Shown here piece after piece: positions 46,993-56,208 of a stretch of 64,000 bases of DNA. This DNA is from Thermobifida fusca NBRC 14071 = JCM 3263 (GTDB lineage: Bacteria > Actinomycetota > Actinomycetes > Streptosporangiales > Streptosporangiaceae). The DNA is taken from assembly GCF_001592045.1 (NCBI RefSeq), contig NZ_BCWB01000038.1, positions 62,001-126,000 of the forward strand, in the 5' to 3' direction. The stretch's first letter is position 1. The number at the start of each line of letters is the position of its first letter. The translations under genes were made by a program, and so were the position numbers. Under the pieces are notes generated by a model, which saw only the letters and a list, made by a program, of their open reading frames with translations, was not told the DNA's origin and ran no database searches.

Positions 46993-47212
46993 ACGCGGCT
47001 GCCCAAGCCGGACAGGACGACACCAGCGGGACCGGGGACGCGCAGGTCAACGCCTGACCGCGGACCCGGACCCGTTACCCCCGCCCTTCGACCCGCCGCC
47101 CTGCACCCGGCCACCCGTGCAGCGGGGAGACCTTGCCTCCAGGGCAAGATCACTCTGTCCAAAGTGCGAGACGCCTGGACGGGATGCTGAGACAGCGGTT
47201 AACCTCGTGAGC
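46993..47212. other. metYX upstream region
   Basis: About 220 bases before the leader peptide. The hairpin CTTGCC-N5-GGCAAG (47134-47150) is visible. No SAM riboswitch consensus was recognised. Confidence 0.4.
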
Positions 47213-47296
47213 ATGGTTGAGCTGGTCTCGCGCCGACACATCGACTACGCCCGTGTGAGCAGCATGCTCTGTCGCGGCATGCGCTGCATGTTCTGA
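47213..47296 (+). CDS. Met/Cys-rich leader peptide of metYX
   Basis: A 27-codon frame (ATG 47213, TGA 47294). It contains RRHIDYARVSSMLC followed by a stretch with further Met and Cys codons (three Met and two Cys in the last ten residues). The RRHxD...RV.S..C pattern matches, as I recall, the short leader frames that mediate cysteine-responsive attenuation in mycobacteria and other actinobacteria, where a Cys run near the end stalls ribosomes. It ends 145 bases before metY, and hairpins at 47378-47391 and 47398-47422 lie between. Confidence 0.65.
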   Translation: MVELVSRRHIDYARVSSMLCRGMRCMF

Positions 47297-47377
47297 TCAA
47301 CCGACGCTCTTCTCCCGCACTGCGTCTGCCATACCGGCGTGCTGCCAACCATTCCACCCTTCCCACCGACCGATCCT

Positions 47378-47422
47378 GGCTGGGGTCAGCCGTTTCCAGT
47401 GCCTGTTTCCCGTTGTGGCACT
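47378..47422 (+). promoter_or_regulatory. hairpins between the leader peptide and metY
   Basis: GGCTG-GGGT-CAGCC (47378-47391) and AGTGCC-N13-GGCACT (47398-47422) lie just before the metY ribosome site (AGGAG near 47433). They are candidate attenuator or sequestering structures. Confidence 0.45.
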
Positions 47423-47441
47423 GCGTCCTGACAGGAGCATC

Positions 47442-48773
47442 ATGACCGCTGAAGACACCACGCCTGAATCCACCGCGGCCGACAAGTGGTCGTTCGAAAC
47501 CAAGCAGATCCACGCCGGAGCGGCCCCCGATCCGGCCACCAACGCACGGGCCACCCCCATCTACCAGACCACGTCGTACGTCTTCCGGGACACGCAGCAC
47601 GGGGCCGACCTGTTCTCGCTCGCAGAGCCGGGCAACATCTACACGCGGATCATGAACCCCACCCAGGACGTGCTGGAAAAGCGGGTCGCGGCTCTGGAAG
47701 GCGGGGTCGCCGCGGTCGCGTTCGCGTCCGGGTCAGCTGCCATCACCGCTGCCGTCCTCAACCTGGCGGGTGCGGGTGACCACATCGTGTCCAGCCCGTC
47801 CCTGTACGGCGGCACCTACAACCTGTTCCGCTACACCCTGCCCAAGCTCGGCATCGAGGTCACCTTCATCAAAGACCAGGACGACCTCGACGAGTGGCGT
47901 GCCGCGGCCCGCGACAACACCAAGCTGTTCTTCGCGGAAACCCTGCCCAACCCGGCGAACAACGTGCTCGACGTGCGCGCGGTGGCGGACGTCGCCCACG
48001 AGGTCGGTGTGCCGCTCATGGTCGACAACACCGTGCCCACCCCCTACCTGCAGCGGCCCATCGACCACGGCGCGGACATCGTGGTGCACTCGGCCACCAA
48101 GTTCCTCGGCGGCCACGGCACCACGATCGCGGGCATCGTGGTGGACGCCGGCACCTTCGACTTCGGCGCCCACGGCGACCGGTTCCCCGGCTTCGTCGAA
48201 CCCGACCCCAGCTACCATGGCCTGAAGTACTGGGAGGCGCTGGGACCGGGTGCCTACGCTGCCAAGCTGCGGGTGCAACTGCTCCGCGACACGGGCGCGG
48301 CCATCTCGCCGTTCAACAGCTTCCTGATCCTCCAGGGGATCGAAACGCTGTCGCTGCGCATGGAACGGCACGTCGCCAACGCCCAGGCGCTCGCCGAGTG
48401 GCTGGAATCCCGCGACGAGGTGGCGAAGGTCTACTACCCGGGCCTGCCTTCCAGCCCCTACTACGAGGCTGCAAAGAAGTACCTGCCCAAGGGGGCGGGT
48501 GCGATCGTCTCCTTTGAGCTGCACGGCGGTATCGAGGCCGGACGCGCCTTCGTGGACGGCACCGAACTGTTCAGCCAGCTCGTCAACATCGGTGACGTGC
48601 GCAGCCTCATCGTCCACCCGGCCAGCACCACGCACAGCCAGCTCACCCCCGAAGAGCAGCTCGCCAGCGGGGTCACTCCCGGCCTCGTGCGGCTGTCCGT
48701 GGGCTTGGAACACGTTGACGACCTTCGCGCAGACTTGGAGGCCGGGCTGCGCGCAGCCAAGGCATACCAGTGA
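47442..48773 (+). CDS. metY: O-acetylhomoserine aminocarboxypropyltransferase/sulfhydrylase
   Basis: A 443-residue PLP enzyme making homocysteine from O-acetylhomoserine and sulfide. It shows the MetY family features: [40 protein letters not shown], the PLP lysine in [11 protein letters not shown] (Lys220) and VRLSVGLEH near the end. ATG 47442 has AGGAG upstream, whereas the longer GTG frame at 47415 does not. It overlaps metX (GTGA). A Met/Cys-rich leader peptide upstream suggests translational attenuation in response to sulfur amino acids. Confidence 0.96.
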   Translation: MTAEDTTPESTAADKWSFETKQIHAGAAPDPATNARATPIYQTTSYVFRDTQHGADLFSLAEPGNIYTRIMNPTQDVLEKRVAALEGGVAAVAFASGSAAITAAVLNLAGAGDHIVSSPSLYGGTYNLFRYTLPKLGIEVTFIKDQDDLDEWRAAARDNTKLFFAETLPNPANNVLDVRAVADVAHEVGVPLMVDNTVPTPYLQRPIDHGADIVVHSATKFLGGHGTTIAGIVVDAGTFDFGAHGDRFPGFVEPDPSYHGLKYWEALGPGAYAAKLRVQLLRDTGAAISPFNSFLILQGIETLSLRMERHVANAQALAEWLESRDEVAKVYYPGLPSSPYYEAAKKYLPKGAGAIVSFELHGGIEAGRAFVDGTELFSQLVNIGDVRSLIVHPASTTHSQLTPEEQLASGVTPGLVRLSVGLEHVDDLRADLEAGLRAAKAYQ

Positions 48774-49909
48774 GTCACGACACCACCCCTCCCCTTCCCG
48801 CGACCGGCGCGTGGCGGGAAGGGGACCCTCCGGGCGACCGGCGCTGGGTCGAACTGTCCGAACCTCTGCAGCTGGAGACCGGGGGTGAACTTCCCGGGGT
48901 CCGCCTGGCCTACGAGACGTGGGGCAGTCTCAACGAGGACCGCTCCAACGCGGTCCTCGTGCTGCACGCCCTCACCGGCGACAGCCACGTCGTAGGCCCG
49001 GAAGGCCCCGGGCACCCCAGCCCAGGCTGGTGGGAAGGCATCATCGGCCCCGGGCTGGCACTCGACACCGACCGGTACTTCGTGGTCGCCCCCAACGTGC
49101 TGGGCGGCTGCCAAGGCAGCACCGGGCCGTCGTCGACCGCGCCCGACGGCAGGCCGTGGGGGTCCCGGTTCCCGAGGATCACCATCCGCGACACGGTGCG
49201 CGCCGAGTTCGCCCTGCTGCGCGAATTCGGCATCCACTCGTGGGCCGCGGTCCTCGGCGGGTCCATGGGCGGGATGCGTGCCCTCGAATGGGCGGCCACC
49301 TACCCGGAGCGGGTGCGTCGCCTCCTGCTGCTGGCCAGCCCTGCGGCCAGCTCCGCACAGCAGATCGCCTGGGCCGCCCCCCAGTTGCACGCCATCCGGT
49401 CTGATCCGTACTGGCACGGTGGCGACTACTACGACCGTCCCGGTCCGGGACCGGTCACCGGCATGGGAATCGCCCGCCGTATCGCGCACATCACCTACCG
49501 GGGTGCCACCGAGTTCGACGAACGGTTCGGCCGCAACCCCCAAGACGGGGAAGACCCGATGGCCGGGGGCCGGTTCGCTGTCGAGTCGTACCTGGACCAC
49601 CACGCGGTCAAACTCGCCCGCCGGTTCGACGCGGGCAGCTACGTCGTGCTCACCCAAGCCATGAACACCCACGACGTGGGTCGGGGCCGCGGCGGGGTGG
49701 CGCAGGCGCTGCGCCGGGTCACCGCCCGCACCATGGTGGCCGGGGTGAGCAGCGACTTCCTGTACCCCCTCGCCCAGCAGCAGGAGCTCGCCGACGGTAT
49801 TCCCGGGGCCGACGAAGTCCGCGTCATCGAATCAGCCTCGGGCCACGACGGGTTCCTCACCGAGATCGACCAAGTGTCGGTCCTCATCAAAGAACTGCTG
49901 GCGCAGTAA
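48770..49909 (+). CDS. metX: homoserine O-acetyltransferase
   Basis: A 379-residue alpha/beta-hydrolase-fold enzyme that acetylates homoserine for MetY. Full length. The oxyanion region is HALTGDSHV, the nucleophile elbow GGSMGGMRALEW (Ser165), and the Asp and His parts are DFLYPLAQQQ and SASGHDGFL. Its GTG start overlaps the metY stop, so the pair is cotranslated. A hairpin follows. Confidence 0.97.
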   Translation: MSHDTTPPLPATGAWREGDPPGDRRWVELSEPLQLETGGELPGVRLAYETWGSLNEDRSNAVLVLHALTGDSHVVGPEGPGHPSPGWWEGIIGPGLALDTDRYFVVAPNVLGGCQGSTGPSSTAPDGRPWGSRFPRITIRDTVRAEFALLREFGIHSWAAVLGGSMGGMRALEWAATYPERVRRLLLLASPAASSAQQIAWAAPQLHAIRSDPYWHGGDYYDRPGPGPVTGMGIARRIAHITYRGATEFDERFGRNPQDGEDPMAGGRFAVESYLDHHAVKLARRFDAGSYVVLTQAMNTHDVGRGRGGVAQALRRVTARTMVAGVSSDFLYPLAQQQELADGIPGADEVRVIESASGHDGFLTEIDQVSVLIKELLAQ

Positions 49910-49918
49910 GCGGCTCGG

Positions 49919-49966
49919 CCGTGCCGCCGTACCCGGACCACAAGCAGACGGGGAAAGGCGGCACGG
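49919..49966. terminator. bidirectional terminator hairpin
   Basis: CCGTGCCGCC (49919-49928) pairs perfectly with GGCGGCACGG (49957-49966), exactly between the convergent metX and P-type ATPase-like genes. Confidence 0.8.
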
Positions 49967-52558
49967 TCACCCTGGGGCCTGGGACGGCCGGACCACCTTG
50001 TGGATCGTGTCCGCGGCCAGCAGCGCAGGCACCACGCACACCACCCCCGGCCAGACGAAGCCGGGCGGCACCGTGCTCCCCAGCCATCCGGCCAGCGGGG
50101 GTGCGGTGAAGAACAGCCACAGCAGGAGAAGCTGTGCGCCGAGCCCGCGGGGCAGCGGGTCGCTGCGCCACGGCACCGCATCAAACGGCCGGGTCTCACT
50201 GCGGCACGCCAAAGCAGCCGCGACCTGACCCAGCACGATGGTGGCGAACGCCGCCCCGGAAGCCTGGGCGAGCAGCAGCGGCGCAGGCGACTGCCCCCAC
50301 TGCCAGCCGTTGACCCACAGCACCACGCCAAACGTGAACAGTGCCGTGACCGCCTCCACCGGGCCCAGCACGCCGCCCACCCGGACAGCGAGCCGCCGGT
50401 CCACCAAGAACTCCCCGTCCGGCGGTGGATCACGCAGGGCACGCCACCCGCGCGGCCCCACCCCCAACGCCAGAGCGGGAAGCAGGTCCACGCCCACCCC
50501 GATCGCGAGCACCTGGCCGAGCGTCAACGCGGGCGGCACCGCGCCCCCGGTCACCGCCCAGACCAGGAAAGGGGTAGCCATCGCCACCACCCCCGTCAAC
50601 CGGTAGGTGAGGGCCCGGCGCAGCGTGACGCGGATCGCGCGGCCCGCACCCAGCGCGGCCGCCACCGTGGCGATGCCGCTGTCGAGCAGCACAAGGTCGG
50701 CGGAGTCCCGCGCCGTGTCCGCCCCCGCATACCCCGGGGCTATGCCCACGTCGGCGCGGCGCAGCGCCGCATCGTCGGCGGCCCCGCCCGCCGTGGTCGC
50801 CACCGTGTACCCGCGGTGCTGGAGAGCGACTGTCACCCGCCGCCGGTCCTCGGGCGTGACCCGGCTGACGACAGCCCCGTCGCTGTCCAACAGCTCCCCG
50901 ATCTCCCGCAGGTCGTCAGGAAGCTCCGCGCCGTGGAGGACCGGGGCGCCCGGCCTAGCCAGCCCGGTGGCGCGGGCCACGGCCAGCGCGGTGCGCGGAT
51001 CCTCCCCGGTCACCAGCGCCAGCCGGATGCCTAACCTGCGGCAGCGGGTCACCGCGGTGCGCGCGTCCGACCGCGGCGGGTCCGCCAACCCGATCAGCCC
51101 CAGCAGGGTGAGGTCGCGTTCCGCGTCCTCGGCCTGCTCCGGCGGGGCGGCAAGGTCGCGGCGCGCGACCGCCAGCACGCGCAGCCCGCGGTCCGCCATC
51201 GCAGCGGAAGCGTCCGCGGCGCCCGCCACAGCCCGGCAGCGCGGCAGCACCGCGTCGGGAGCGCCTTTGACGTGCACGGATCCTTTCGCGAACGCGGAAG
51301 CCCGCCTGCGGTGGGGGTCGAAAGGATAGCGGCGCTCCACCGCGGCGAGCGAAACATCCACCCCGGCCCGGGCAGCCAGCACGTGACAGGCCGCTTCAAC
51401 CGGATCCCCCACGGGCCGCCACTGGCCGTCAGTGAAGAAGTAGCCGTCACTGGAGCACAAGGCCGCGCTCAACGCCAGGTCGTGGGCGGCAGCCACCGCG
51501 GCCGCGTCCCCCACCAGCGCGCCCTCCGGGGCATAACCGGTACCGGTGACCTGCACGGTGCCTTCCGGAGTCCACACTTCCACGGCCACAGGCTCGCCCC
51601 GGGTGAGGACCCCGGCCGCGGGAATGCACAGGAACGTGACCGTGCCCAACTGCTGCACAGCCGCGGAATGCCGGACGAGGGCGTGCGCGTCAGCCATCCG
51701 CTGCGCCGCCCACGCCAGACACAAGTGGACGATGGACCGCAGTCCCAGCGGTACCAGCGCCACTGCCAGGCCGACCGCGGGCAGAAACCCTTCCGCGGGC
51801 GGAACTCCCACCAGCAGGGTGAGCAGGAACACGACGAGAGCGGTCCCGGTGGCGGCTGCCGCGGCGGCCGCCGTCAGGTCGCGCAGGTTCTCCACCAGCG
51901 GCCCGGACGGGCGGCGGGCGTGCCGCAGCAGCGGAGAGTCCTGGCCGAGCCGCGTCCACATGCCGGTGGTGACCACTACCCCTTCGGCTTCCCCCGCGGC
52001 CACGTGCGTGCCGGCGAACACGGTGGTGCCTTCGTCGCAGCGCAGCATTTCCCGCATCCCGGTCACCCCGACCTCCACCACTACGAAGTCGTGGACTTCC
52101 GTAAGGCGGATGTCCGCGGGCACCCGGTCGCCGGCGCGCAGCAGCACCACATCGTTGACGACGAGCTCGTCAGCGTTGACTCGGGCCTGCCGTCCGTCAC
52201 GGATGACGCGCACGGCGGCGGGCGCGCGGCGGCGAAGCCGCTGCCCGATCCGGTCGGACCAGTAGTCCAACACGAAACCGACCAGGCCGCTCACCACGAT
52301 CACGGTGACCACAGCCCAGGCCGCTTCCGGCAGGCCGCCGATGAAGGCAAGCGCCGCGGCAGCCCACAGCAGCAGCGCGAAAGAGTGGGTGAACGAGCTC
52401 GCCAACAGCAGGAAAGGCAGGGTGCGCTGCGGCGGAGGCACGAGGTTGCGGCCGTCGTGGCCGAGCCGCCGGGCAGCGTCGGGGCCGGTGAGGCCGCTGC
52501 GGACGGGAACCGGCCGCCCTTGCAGGGGGTCAGCCTGCGGCTCGCGTGTCATCACCAT
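49967..52558 (-). CDS. catalytically dead P-type ATPase homologue
   Basis: An 863-residue protein with the full P-type (P2-like) plan: cation-ATPase N-domain (SGLTGPDAARRLGHDGRNLVPP in part), about ten membrane helices and actuator, P and N domains. The catalytic motifs are all changed. TGES is TGMR (166-169), DKTGTLT is PAAGVLT with Pro313 in place of the phosphorylated Asp, TGD reads TGE, and GDGVND reads GGAADD. The PEGL motif of the transport helix is also missing. The frame is intact and the fold seems kept, so it looks like a selected pseudoenzyme, perhaps a regulator or scaffold, rather than a decaying pseudogene. Confidence 0.85.
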   Translation of the reverse strand: MVMTREPQADPLQGRPVPVRSGLTGPDAARRLGHDGRNLVPPPQRTLPFLLLASSFTHSFALLLWAAAALAFIGGLPEAAWAVVTVIVVSGLVGFVLDYWSDRIGQRLRRRAPAAVRVIRDGRQARVNADELVVNDVVLLRAGDRVPADIRLTEVHDFVVVEVGVTGMREMLRCDEGTTVFAGTHVAAGEAEGVVVTTGMWTRLGQDSPLLRHARRPSGPLVENLRDLTAAAAAAATGTALVVFLLTLLVGVPPAEGFLPAVGLAVALVPLGLRSIVHLCLAWAAQRMADAHALVRHSAAVQQLGTVTFLCIPAAGVLTRGEPVAVEVWTPEGTVQVTGTGYAPEGALVGDAAAVAAAHDLALSAALCSSDGYFFTDGQWRPVGDPVEAACHVLAARAGVDVSLAAVERRYPFDPHRRRASAFAKGSVHVKGAPDAVLPRCRAVAGAADASAAMADRGLRVLAVARRDLAAPPEQAEDAERDLTLLGLIGLADPPRSDARTAVTRCRRLGIRLALVTGEDPRTALAVARATGLARPGAPVLHGAELPDDLREIGELLDSDGAVVSRVTPEDRRRVTVALQHRGYTVATTAGGAADDAALRRADVGIAPGYAGADTARDSADLVLLDSGIATVAAALGAGRAIRVTLRRALTYRLTGVVAMATPFLVWAVTGGAVPPALTLGQVLAIGVGVDLLPALALGVGPRGWRALRDPPPDGEFLVDRRLAVRVGGVLGPVEAVTALFTFGVVLWVNGWQWGQSPAPLLLAQASGAAFATIVLGQVAAALACRSETRPFDAVPWRSDPLPRGLGAQLLLLWLFFTAPPLAGWLGSTVPPGFVWPGVVCVVPALLAADTIHKVVRPSQAPG

Positions 52559-52778
52559 CGCGGTGCCTGCCCGCCGGGCCGCCGAGTCGGGGACCGTGTC
52601 CCAGCAGTGTCATCCCAGACCTCCCTGCCGACCACACTCCAGGGTGCTGCCCGCGGTGGGCCGCGGGAGGGTCCTACTACCCGGATCAACGGCAGCTATC
52701 CGGTTTTCTCCGCCCGTGCCGGGCAGGAAAAGCGTCGGACGCGCCGGTGCACCGGCAAGGAGAAGGGGGTGCGCACCT

Positions 52779-52858
52779 GCTGCCGCGGGAACCGCTCAGC
52801 CCACCCGCGGCAGGCCCAGGCCAGCGGACACCGCCCTGCCGGGGCCGCTGGCCTGGGA
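52779..52858 (-). terminator. double hairpin downstream of the cyclophilin gene
   Basis: A perfect 13-bp stem (52816-52828 with 52846-52858) starts six bases after the cyclophilin stop on its strand. A second 9-bp stem (52779-52787 with 52806-52814) follows. The rest of 52559-52863 holds no gene. Confidence 0.7.
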
Positions 52859-52863
52859 GAAGA

Positions 52864-53484
52864 TCACTCGTTGTCGCGGTGGATGGTCACCGACTCCAAG
52901 ACCACGTCCTCGGTGGGACGGTCGTTGGCATCCGTCGGCACTTGGGAGATCGCCACGGCCACTTCGAGGCTCTCCTCGTCAGCGACCTCGCCGAAAATGG
53001 TGTGCATGCCGTCCAGCCACGGGGTCGGCACCGTGGTGATGAAGAACTGGGACCCGTTCGTGTTCGGGCCCGAGTTGGCCATGGCGAGCTTGCCGGGCTC
53101 GTCGAAGATCAGATCAGGGTGGATCTCGTCGTCGAAGGTGTAGCCGGGGCCGCCGCGGCCGGTGCCTTCCGGGTCGCCGCCTTGGATCATGAAGTCCTTG
53201 ATGACCCGGTGGAAGATCGTGCCGTCGTAGAACCGGTCGTCCCCGGTCGTCGGGTTCGTGGCTTTGTCGCCCTCCGCCAGTCCCACAAAGTTCGCGACAG
53301 TCTCTGGGGCTTTGTCCGGGAACAGCACCACTTCGATGTCGCCGAGGCTGGTGTGCAGGGTCGCCCCCGTCACATCGGAAGCCGAATCCGTGCCAGAGTC
53401 AGAGTCGGACTGGCAGGCCGTGGCGGTTGCCAGCAGCACGCTGCTCAACACCAGTGCGGTCACGGTCGGGGTGAAACGCTTCAT
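52864..53484 (-). CDS. cyclophilin-type peptidyl-prolyl isomerase lipoprotein
   Basis: A 206-residue secreted protein. The signal peptide ends in the lipobox ATAC (Cys24), followed by a Ser/Asp-rich linker and a cyclophilin domain (about residues 45-206). Catalytic-site segments are IFHRVIKDFMIQGGD (Arg and Gln of the active site), MANSGPNTNGSQFFIT and LDGMHTIFGEV. It should sit on the outer face of the membrane and assist folding of exported proteins. ATG 53484 was chosen for the clear signal peptide. Confidence 0.95.
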   Translation of the reverse strand: MKRFTPTVTALVLSSVLLATATACQSDSDSGTDSASDVTGATLHTSLGDIEVVLFPDKAPETVANFVGLAEGDKATNPTTGDDRFYDGTIFHRVIKDFMIQGGDPEGTGRGGPGYTFDDEIHPDLIFDEPGKLAMANSGPNTNGSQFFITTVPTPWLDGMHTIFGEVADEESLEVAVAISQVPTDANDRPTEDVVLESVTIHRDNE

Positions 53485-53669
53485 CGCGGCTGTGTCTCCG
53501 GGTGGGTAGGGTGGCTTGGAGGCACAGCGTAGCGGTACCGATGCACCGTGTGTGAACAAGGGCATCACAGGTACACATCGGACACCACGGGCCGACCCGG
53601 ACCAGGCCGGTGTGCGGCACGTGCGCGGGGCACGTCCAGGCCCGGGCTGGCCCGCGCAGCCGCAGCAGG

Positions 53670-54761
53670 TCACCCTCCGTTCATCCGGATCACGGCGATA
53701 ACCGCGGCGACCACGATGAGCGCTACCAGGACCGCGAATGCGATCTTGACCGCGCTGTATGGGCGGTCGCCTTGGACTTCCCCCGTGCAGCCGTTGATCA
53801 GCACCTGCCAGCTTTTGCCGTTGTACAGGTAGGAGCCGCTCCACACGGGGAGCAGTACCAGCTTGCCCGCCACGTTCGAATACTGGGTGTTCACCCAGTC
53901 GAGGCGCTGCTCGTCGCCGCCGATATCCCGCCGGCAGTCCTGCTCGATGACCTTGCGCATCTTGCCTTTCGCGATCTCCAGGCCCTGCTCGGGTTCCACG
54001 CTGTAGCGGACCGTGTGGTGGCCGGCCAGGAACTCTGCGGCATACGGGCGGGCCTGGGCGAGCGGCCACGGATCCAACGCGTCGAGGCGTTTCACCGGGA
54101 CGCGGTCGGTGGCCACGACCAGCACGTCGTCGAATCTGCGGGACACGGTTCCCGACGCTGGATACCAGGCGGTGCGCCGTTCCCGGCGGCGGCCTTCGCT
54201 GTCGGTCACCGTCACGTAGTAGTACTCGCCGCGCCGCCCCCGGTAGGCGGTGACCGTGTCCGCGTCGAACGTCCAATGCGGCAGGTAGGTGCTCTTCATC
54301 GTCTCCGCGTCCGCCACTTTTTTCAGCCCGTTGGGGGCGAACCAGCGGCTCTGCGTCCACTTGCGGAGCGCTTCCCGCGCCTGGGAGCGGTCCACCGTGA
54401 AAGGCACCACTGCTTCGGGGACGATCTGCGGATCCTCACTGGTGTCCACGACGAGCGGCGCGGAACAGAACTGGCAGTGGGAGGAGAGCGCATCGGACAG
54501 GGTGTGCGCCCCGCACCGGGAGCAGACGAGATGGTGGGGCGCCAGTTCAGCCGCGCGTTTGCGGGGCATGGCCACCAACTGCTCAAACGGGTACTCCTGC
54601 ACGGGACGGGCCGGGGCGGTGATCTGCTGGGAGAAACCGCAGTAGGGGCAGACCAGGGTGAGCGTGCCGGGTGCGAACTCCAGGTGGGCGCCACACCCCG
54701 AGCAGGGCTGCGAGATCGGGGATGGCGAAGCAGGCGGCATAGGGGGCGGTGGTTGGGACAT
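53670..54761 (-). CDS. double zinc-ribbon membrane protein (YdjG-like)
   Basis: A 363-residue protein. The N-terminus has two zinc ribbons (CSGCGAHLEF...CPYCGF and CSRCGAHT...CQFCSAP), followed by a large beta-rich middle (TYLPHWTFDADTVTAYRG, WVNTQYSNVAGKLVLLPVW) and one C-terminal membrane helix (about 338-358). It resembles TFIIB-type zinc-ribbon proteins like YdjG of Bacillus, which are encoded with SPFH protein YdjI. Here the YdjI-like gene lies just upstream on the same strand, about 87 bases away, and may be cotranscribed. Confidence 0.8.
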   Translation of the reverse strand: MSQPPPPMPPASPSPISQPCSGCGAHLEFAPGTLTLVCPYCGFSQQITAPARPVQEYPFEQLVAMPRKRAAELAPHHLVCSRCGAHTLSDALSSHCQFCSAPLVVDTSEDPQIVPEAVVPFTVDRSQAREALRKWTQSRWFAPNGLKKVADAETMKSTYLPHWTFDADTVTAYRGRRGEYYYVTVTDSEGRRRERRTAWYPASGTVSRRFDDVLVVATDRVPVKRLDALDPWPLAQARPYAAEFLAGHHTVRYSVEPEQGLEIAKGKMRKVIEQDCRRDIGGDEQRLDWVNTQYSNVAGKLVLLPVWSGSYLYNGKSWQVLINGCTGEVQGDRPYSAVKIAFAVLVALIVVAAVIAVIRMNGG

Positions 54762-54848
54762 GGGAGAGCCTCACGGCAGTCAAACAGCGAAACAGCGAAG
54801 GTGAGGACGGGGCAAGGCCTCACCAGGGTGAAGTCCAGGCACGCCGCG

Positions 54849-55955
54849 CTACTGGGGCGGCAGCGGGGGAGGACCCTGCGGGGTGAAGAACGGGGCGAGT
54901 TCCGGAACCTGGCGGGCCGGGGTCCACTGCGCCATCCCGTTCTTCCACACGAGTGTGTCCGGGGTGAGGGTCCCGTTCGCGACGTGGCTGTGCAGGGCGG
55001 CCGTGGGGAACGGGCCTTGCTGCTGGCCGTTGACGGCGAGATACCACTGCTCCTGCGGCAGCGGGGGAGGCCCGGCCGGGGCCGCGGACTGCTGGGCGCC
55101 CGGCTGGAATGCGGCAGCCATCTGCTGGCCCATCGCCATTCCCATACCGATGCCCATGCCGCTGCCCATGGCGCCGTCCGGATTGTCCGCGGCGCGCTCC
55201 ATCGCGGTAGCGGCCTGGAACTTGGTGTACTGGTCGAGGTTGCCCACGATCCCCATCTGGGCGCGCTTGTCGAGCGCGGCCTCCACCTCGGGCGGCAGGG
55301 AAATGTTCTCGATGATGAACCGGGGGATGGCCACCCCGATCGACGCGAATTCCGCGCTGAGCGCCTGGGCGAGCCGGTCTCCGAGCGCCTGCTGGTTCGC
55401 CGCCATGTCGAGCACCGACATCCCGGAGTTGGCGAGCGCAGGGGCGAGGTGGCTGACGATCCGCTGCCGCAAGTGTTCCGCGACTTCCTCGGTACGGAAC
55501 TGCGGGTCGGTGCCCACCAGTTCCTGGAGGAGCAGCGGGGGGTCGACGACGCGGAGCGCGAACCCGCCGAACGCGCGCAGCCGCACCATGCCGAACTCGG
55601 GGTCGCGGACGATGATCGGGTTCTGGGTGCCCCACTTCAAGTCAGTGAACTGCCGCGTATTGAAGAAGTACACCTCGGCTTTGAACGGCGAGTTGAAGCC
55701 GTACTTCCACCCTTGGAGCGTGCTGAGCACGGGCAGGTTCTGCGTGGTGAGGGTGTAGGTGCCAGGGGCGAACACGTCCGCGATCCGCCCCTCGTTGACG
55801 AAGACAGCGAGCTGTCCTTCCCGGACGATGAGCTTGGCGCCCATCTTGATTTCGTTGTCGTGGCGGGGGAAACGCCAGGCGATCGTGTCGCGGCTGTCAT
55901 CGAGCCACTCGATGATGTCGATGAACTCGCCGCGGATCATGTCGAACAGGCCCAC
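54849..55955 (-). CDS. YdjI-like SPFH protein with C-terminal GYF_2 domain
   Basis: A 368-residue protein starting MGLFDMIRGEF at GTG 55955, which has GGAAGGA seven bases upstream; the first GTG (55970) has none. The SPFH/virion-core-like domain (about residues 30-245) includes EIKMGAKLIVREGQLAVFV and QNPIIVRDPEFGMVRLRAFG. A Gly/Met-rich spacer (MGSGMGIGMGMAMGQQ) leads to a GYF_2-type module (EQWYLAVNGQQQGPFP, TLVWKNGMAQW). The related Bacillus protein interacts with membrane stress proteins. It is followed by the zinc-ribbon gene. Confidence 0.85.
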   Translation of the reverse strand: MGLFDMIRGEFIDIIEWLDDSRDTIAWRFPRHDNEIKMGAKLIVREGQLAVFVNEGRIADVFAPGTYTLTTQNLPVLSTLQGWKYGFNSPFKAEVYFFNTRQFTDLKWGTQNPIIVRDPEFGMVRLRAFGGFALRVVDPPLLLQELVGTDPQFRTEEVAEHLRQRIVSHLAPALANSGMSVLDMAANQQALGDRLAQALSAEFASIGVAIPRFIIENISLPPEVEAALDKRAQMGIVGNLDQYTKFQAATAMERAADNPDGAMGSGMGIGMGMAMGQQMAAAFQPGAQQSAAPAGPPPLPQEQWYLAVNGQQQGPFPTAALHSHVANGTLTPDTLVWKNGMAQWTPARQVPELAPFFTPQGPPPLPPQ

Positions 55956-56166
55956 GCTGCGTCCTTCCACGTAGAGGGCTCAATCCGGCTGGTCCGGCAA
56001 CGGTACCAACCAGGGTTTTCACCGTTCTTAGGCGCTGTCAACGCGATAACGGTGCCATTGCGTTCCGTGACCGTACCCTGGCAGCGCGGGGTAGCGCAGC
56101 GGTGGGAAGGTACATATCGGCAGAAAGACACAGGCGCCGCGGTGGACCGCGGTGGACGGCGCGCAG

Positions 56167-56195
56167 GTTGCGTCCGCATCGAGTGCGGACGCAAC
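56167..56195 (+). promoter_or_regulatory. perfect hairpin abutting the ribosome site of the PLD gene
   Basis: GTTGCGTCCGCA (56167-56178) pairs with TGCGGACGCAAC (56184-56195) around TCGAG. The next base begins AGGAG, the likely ribosome site, with the start at 56209. It may be an operator or an RNA control element. Confidence 0.6.
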
Positions 56196-56208
56196 AGGAG
56201 AGGAACGA

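Noticed and set aside
46993-47441. SAM riboswitch upstream of metYX
   Set aside because: I looked for SAM-I and SAM-IV core sequences and saw none; the leader peptide explains the region better.
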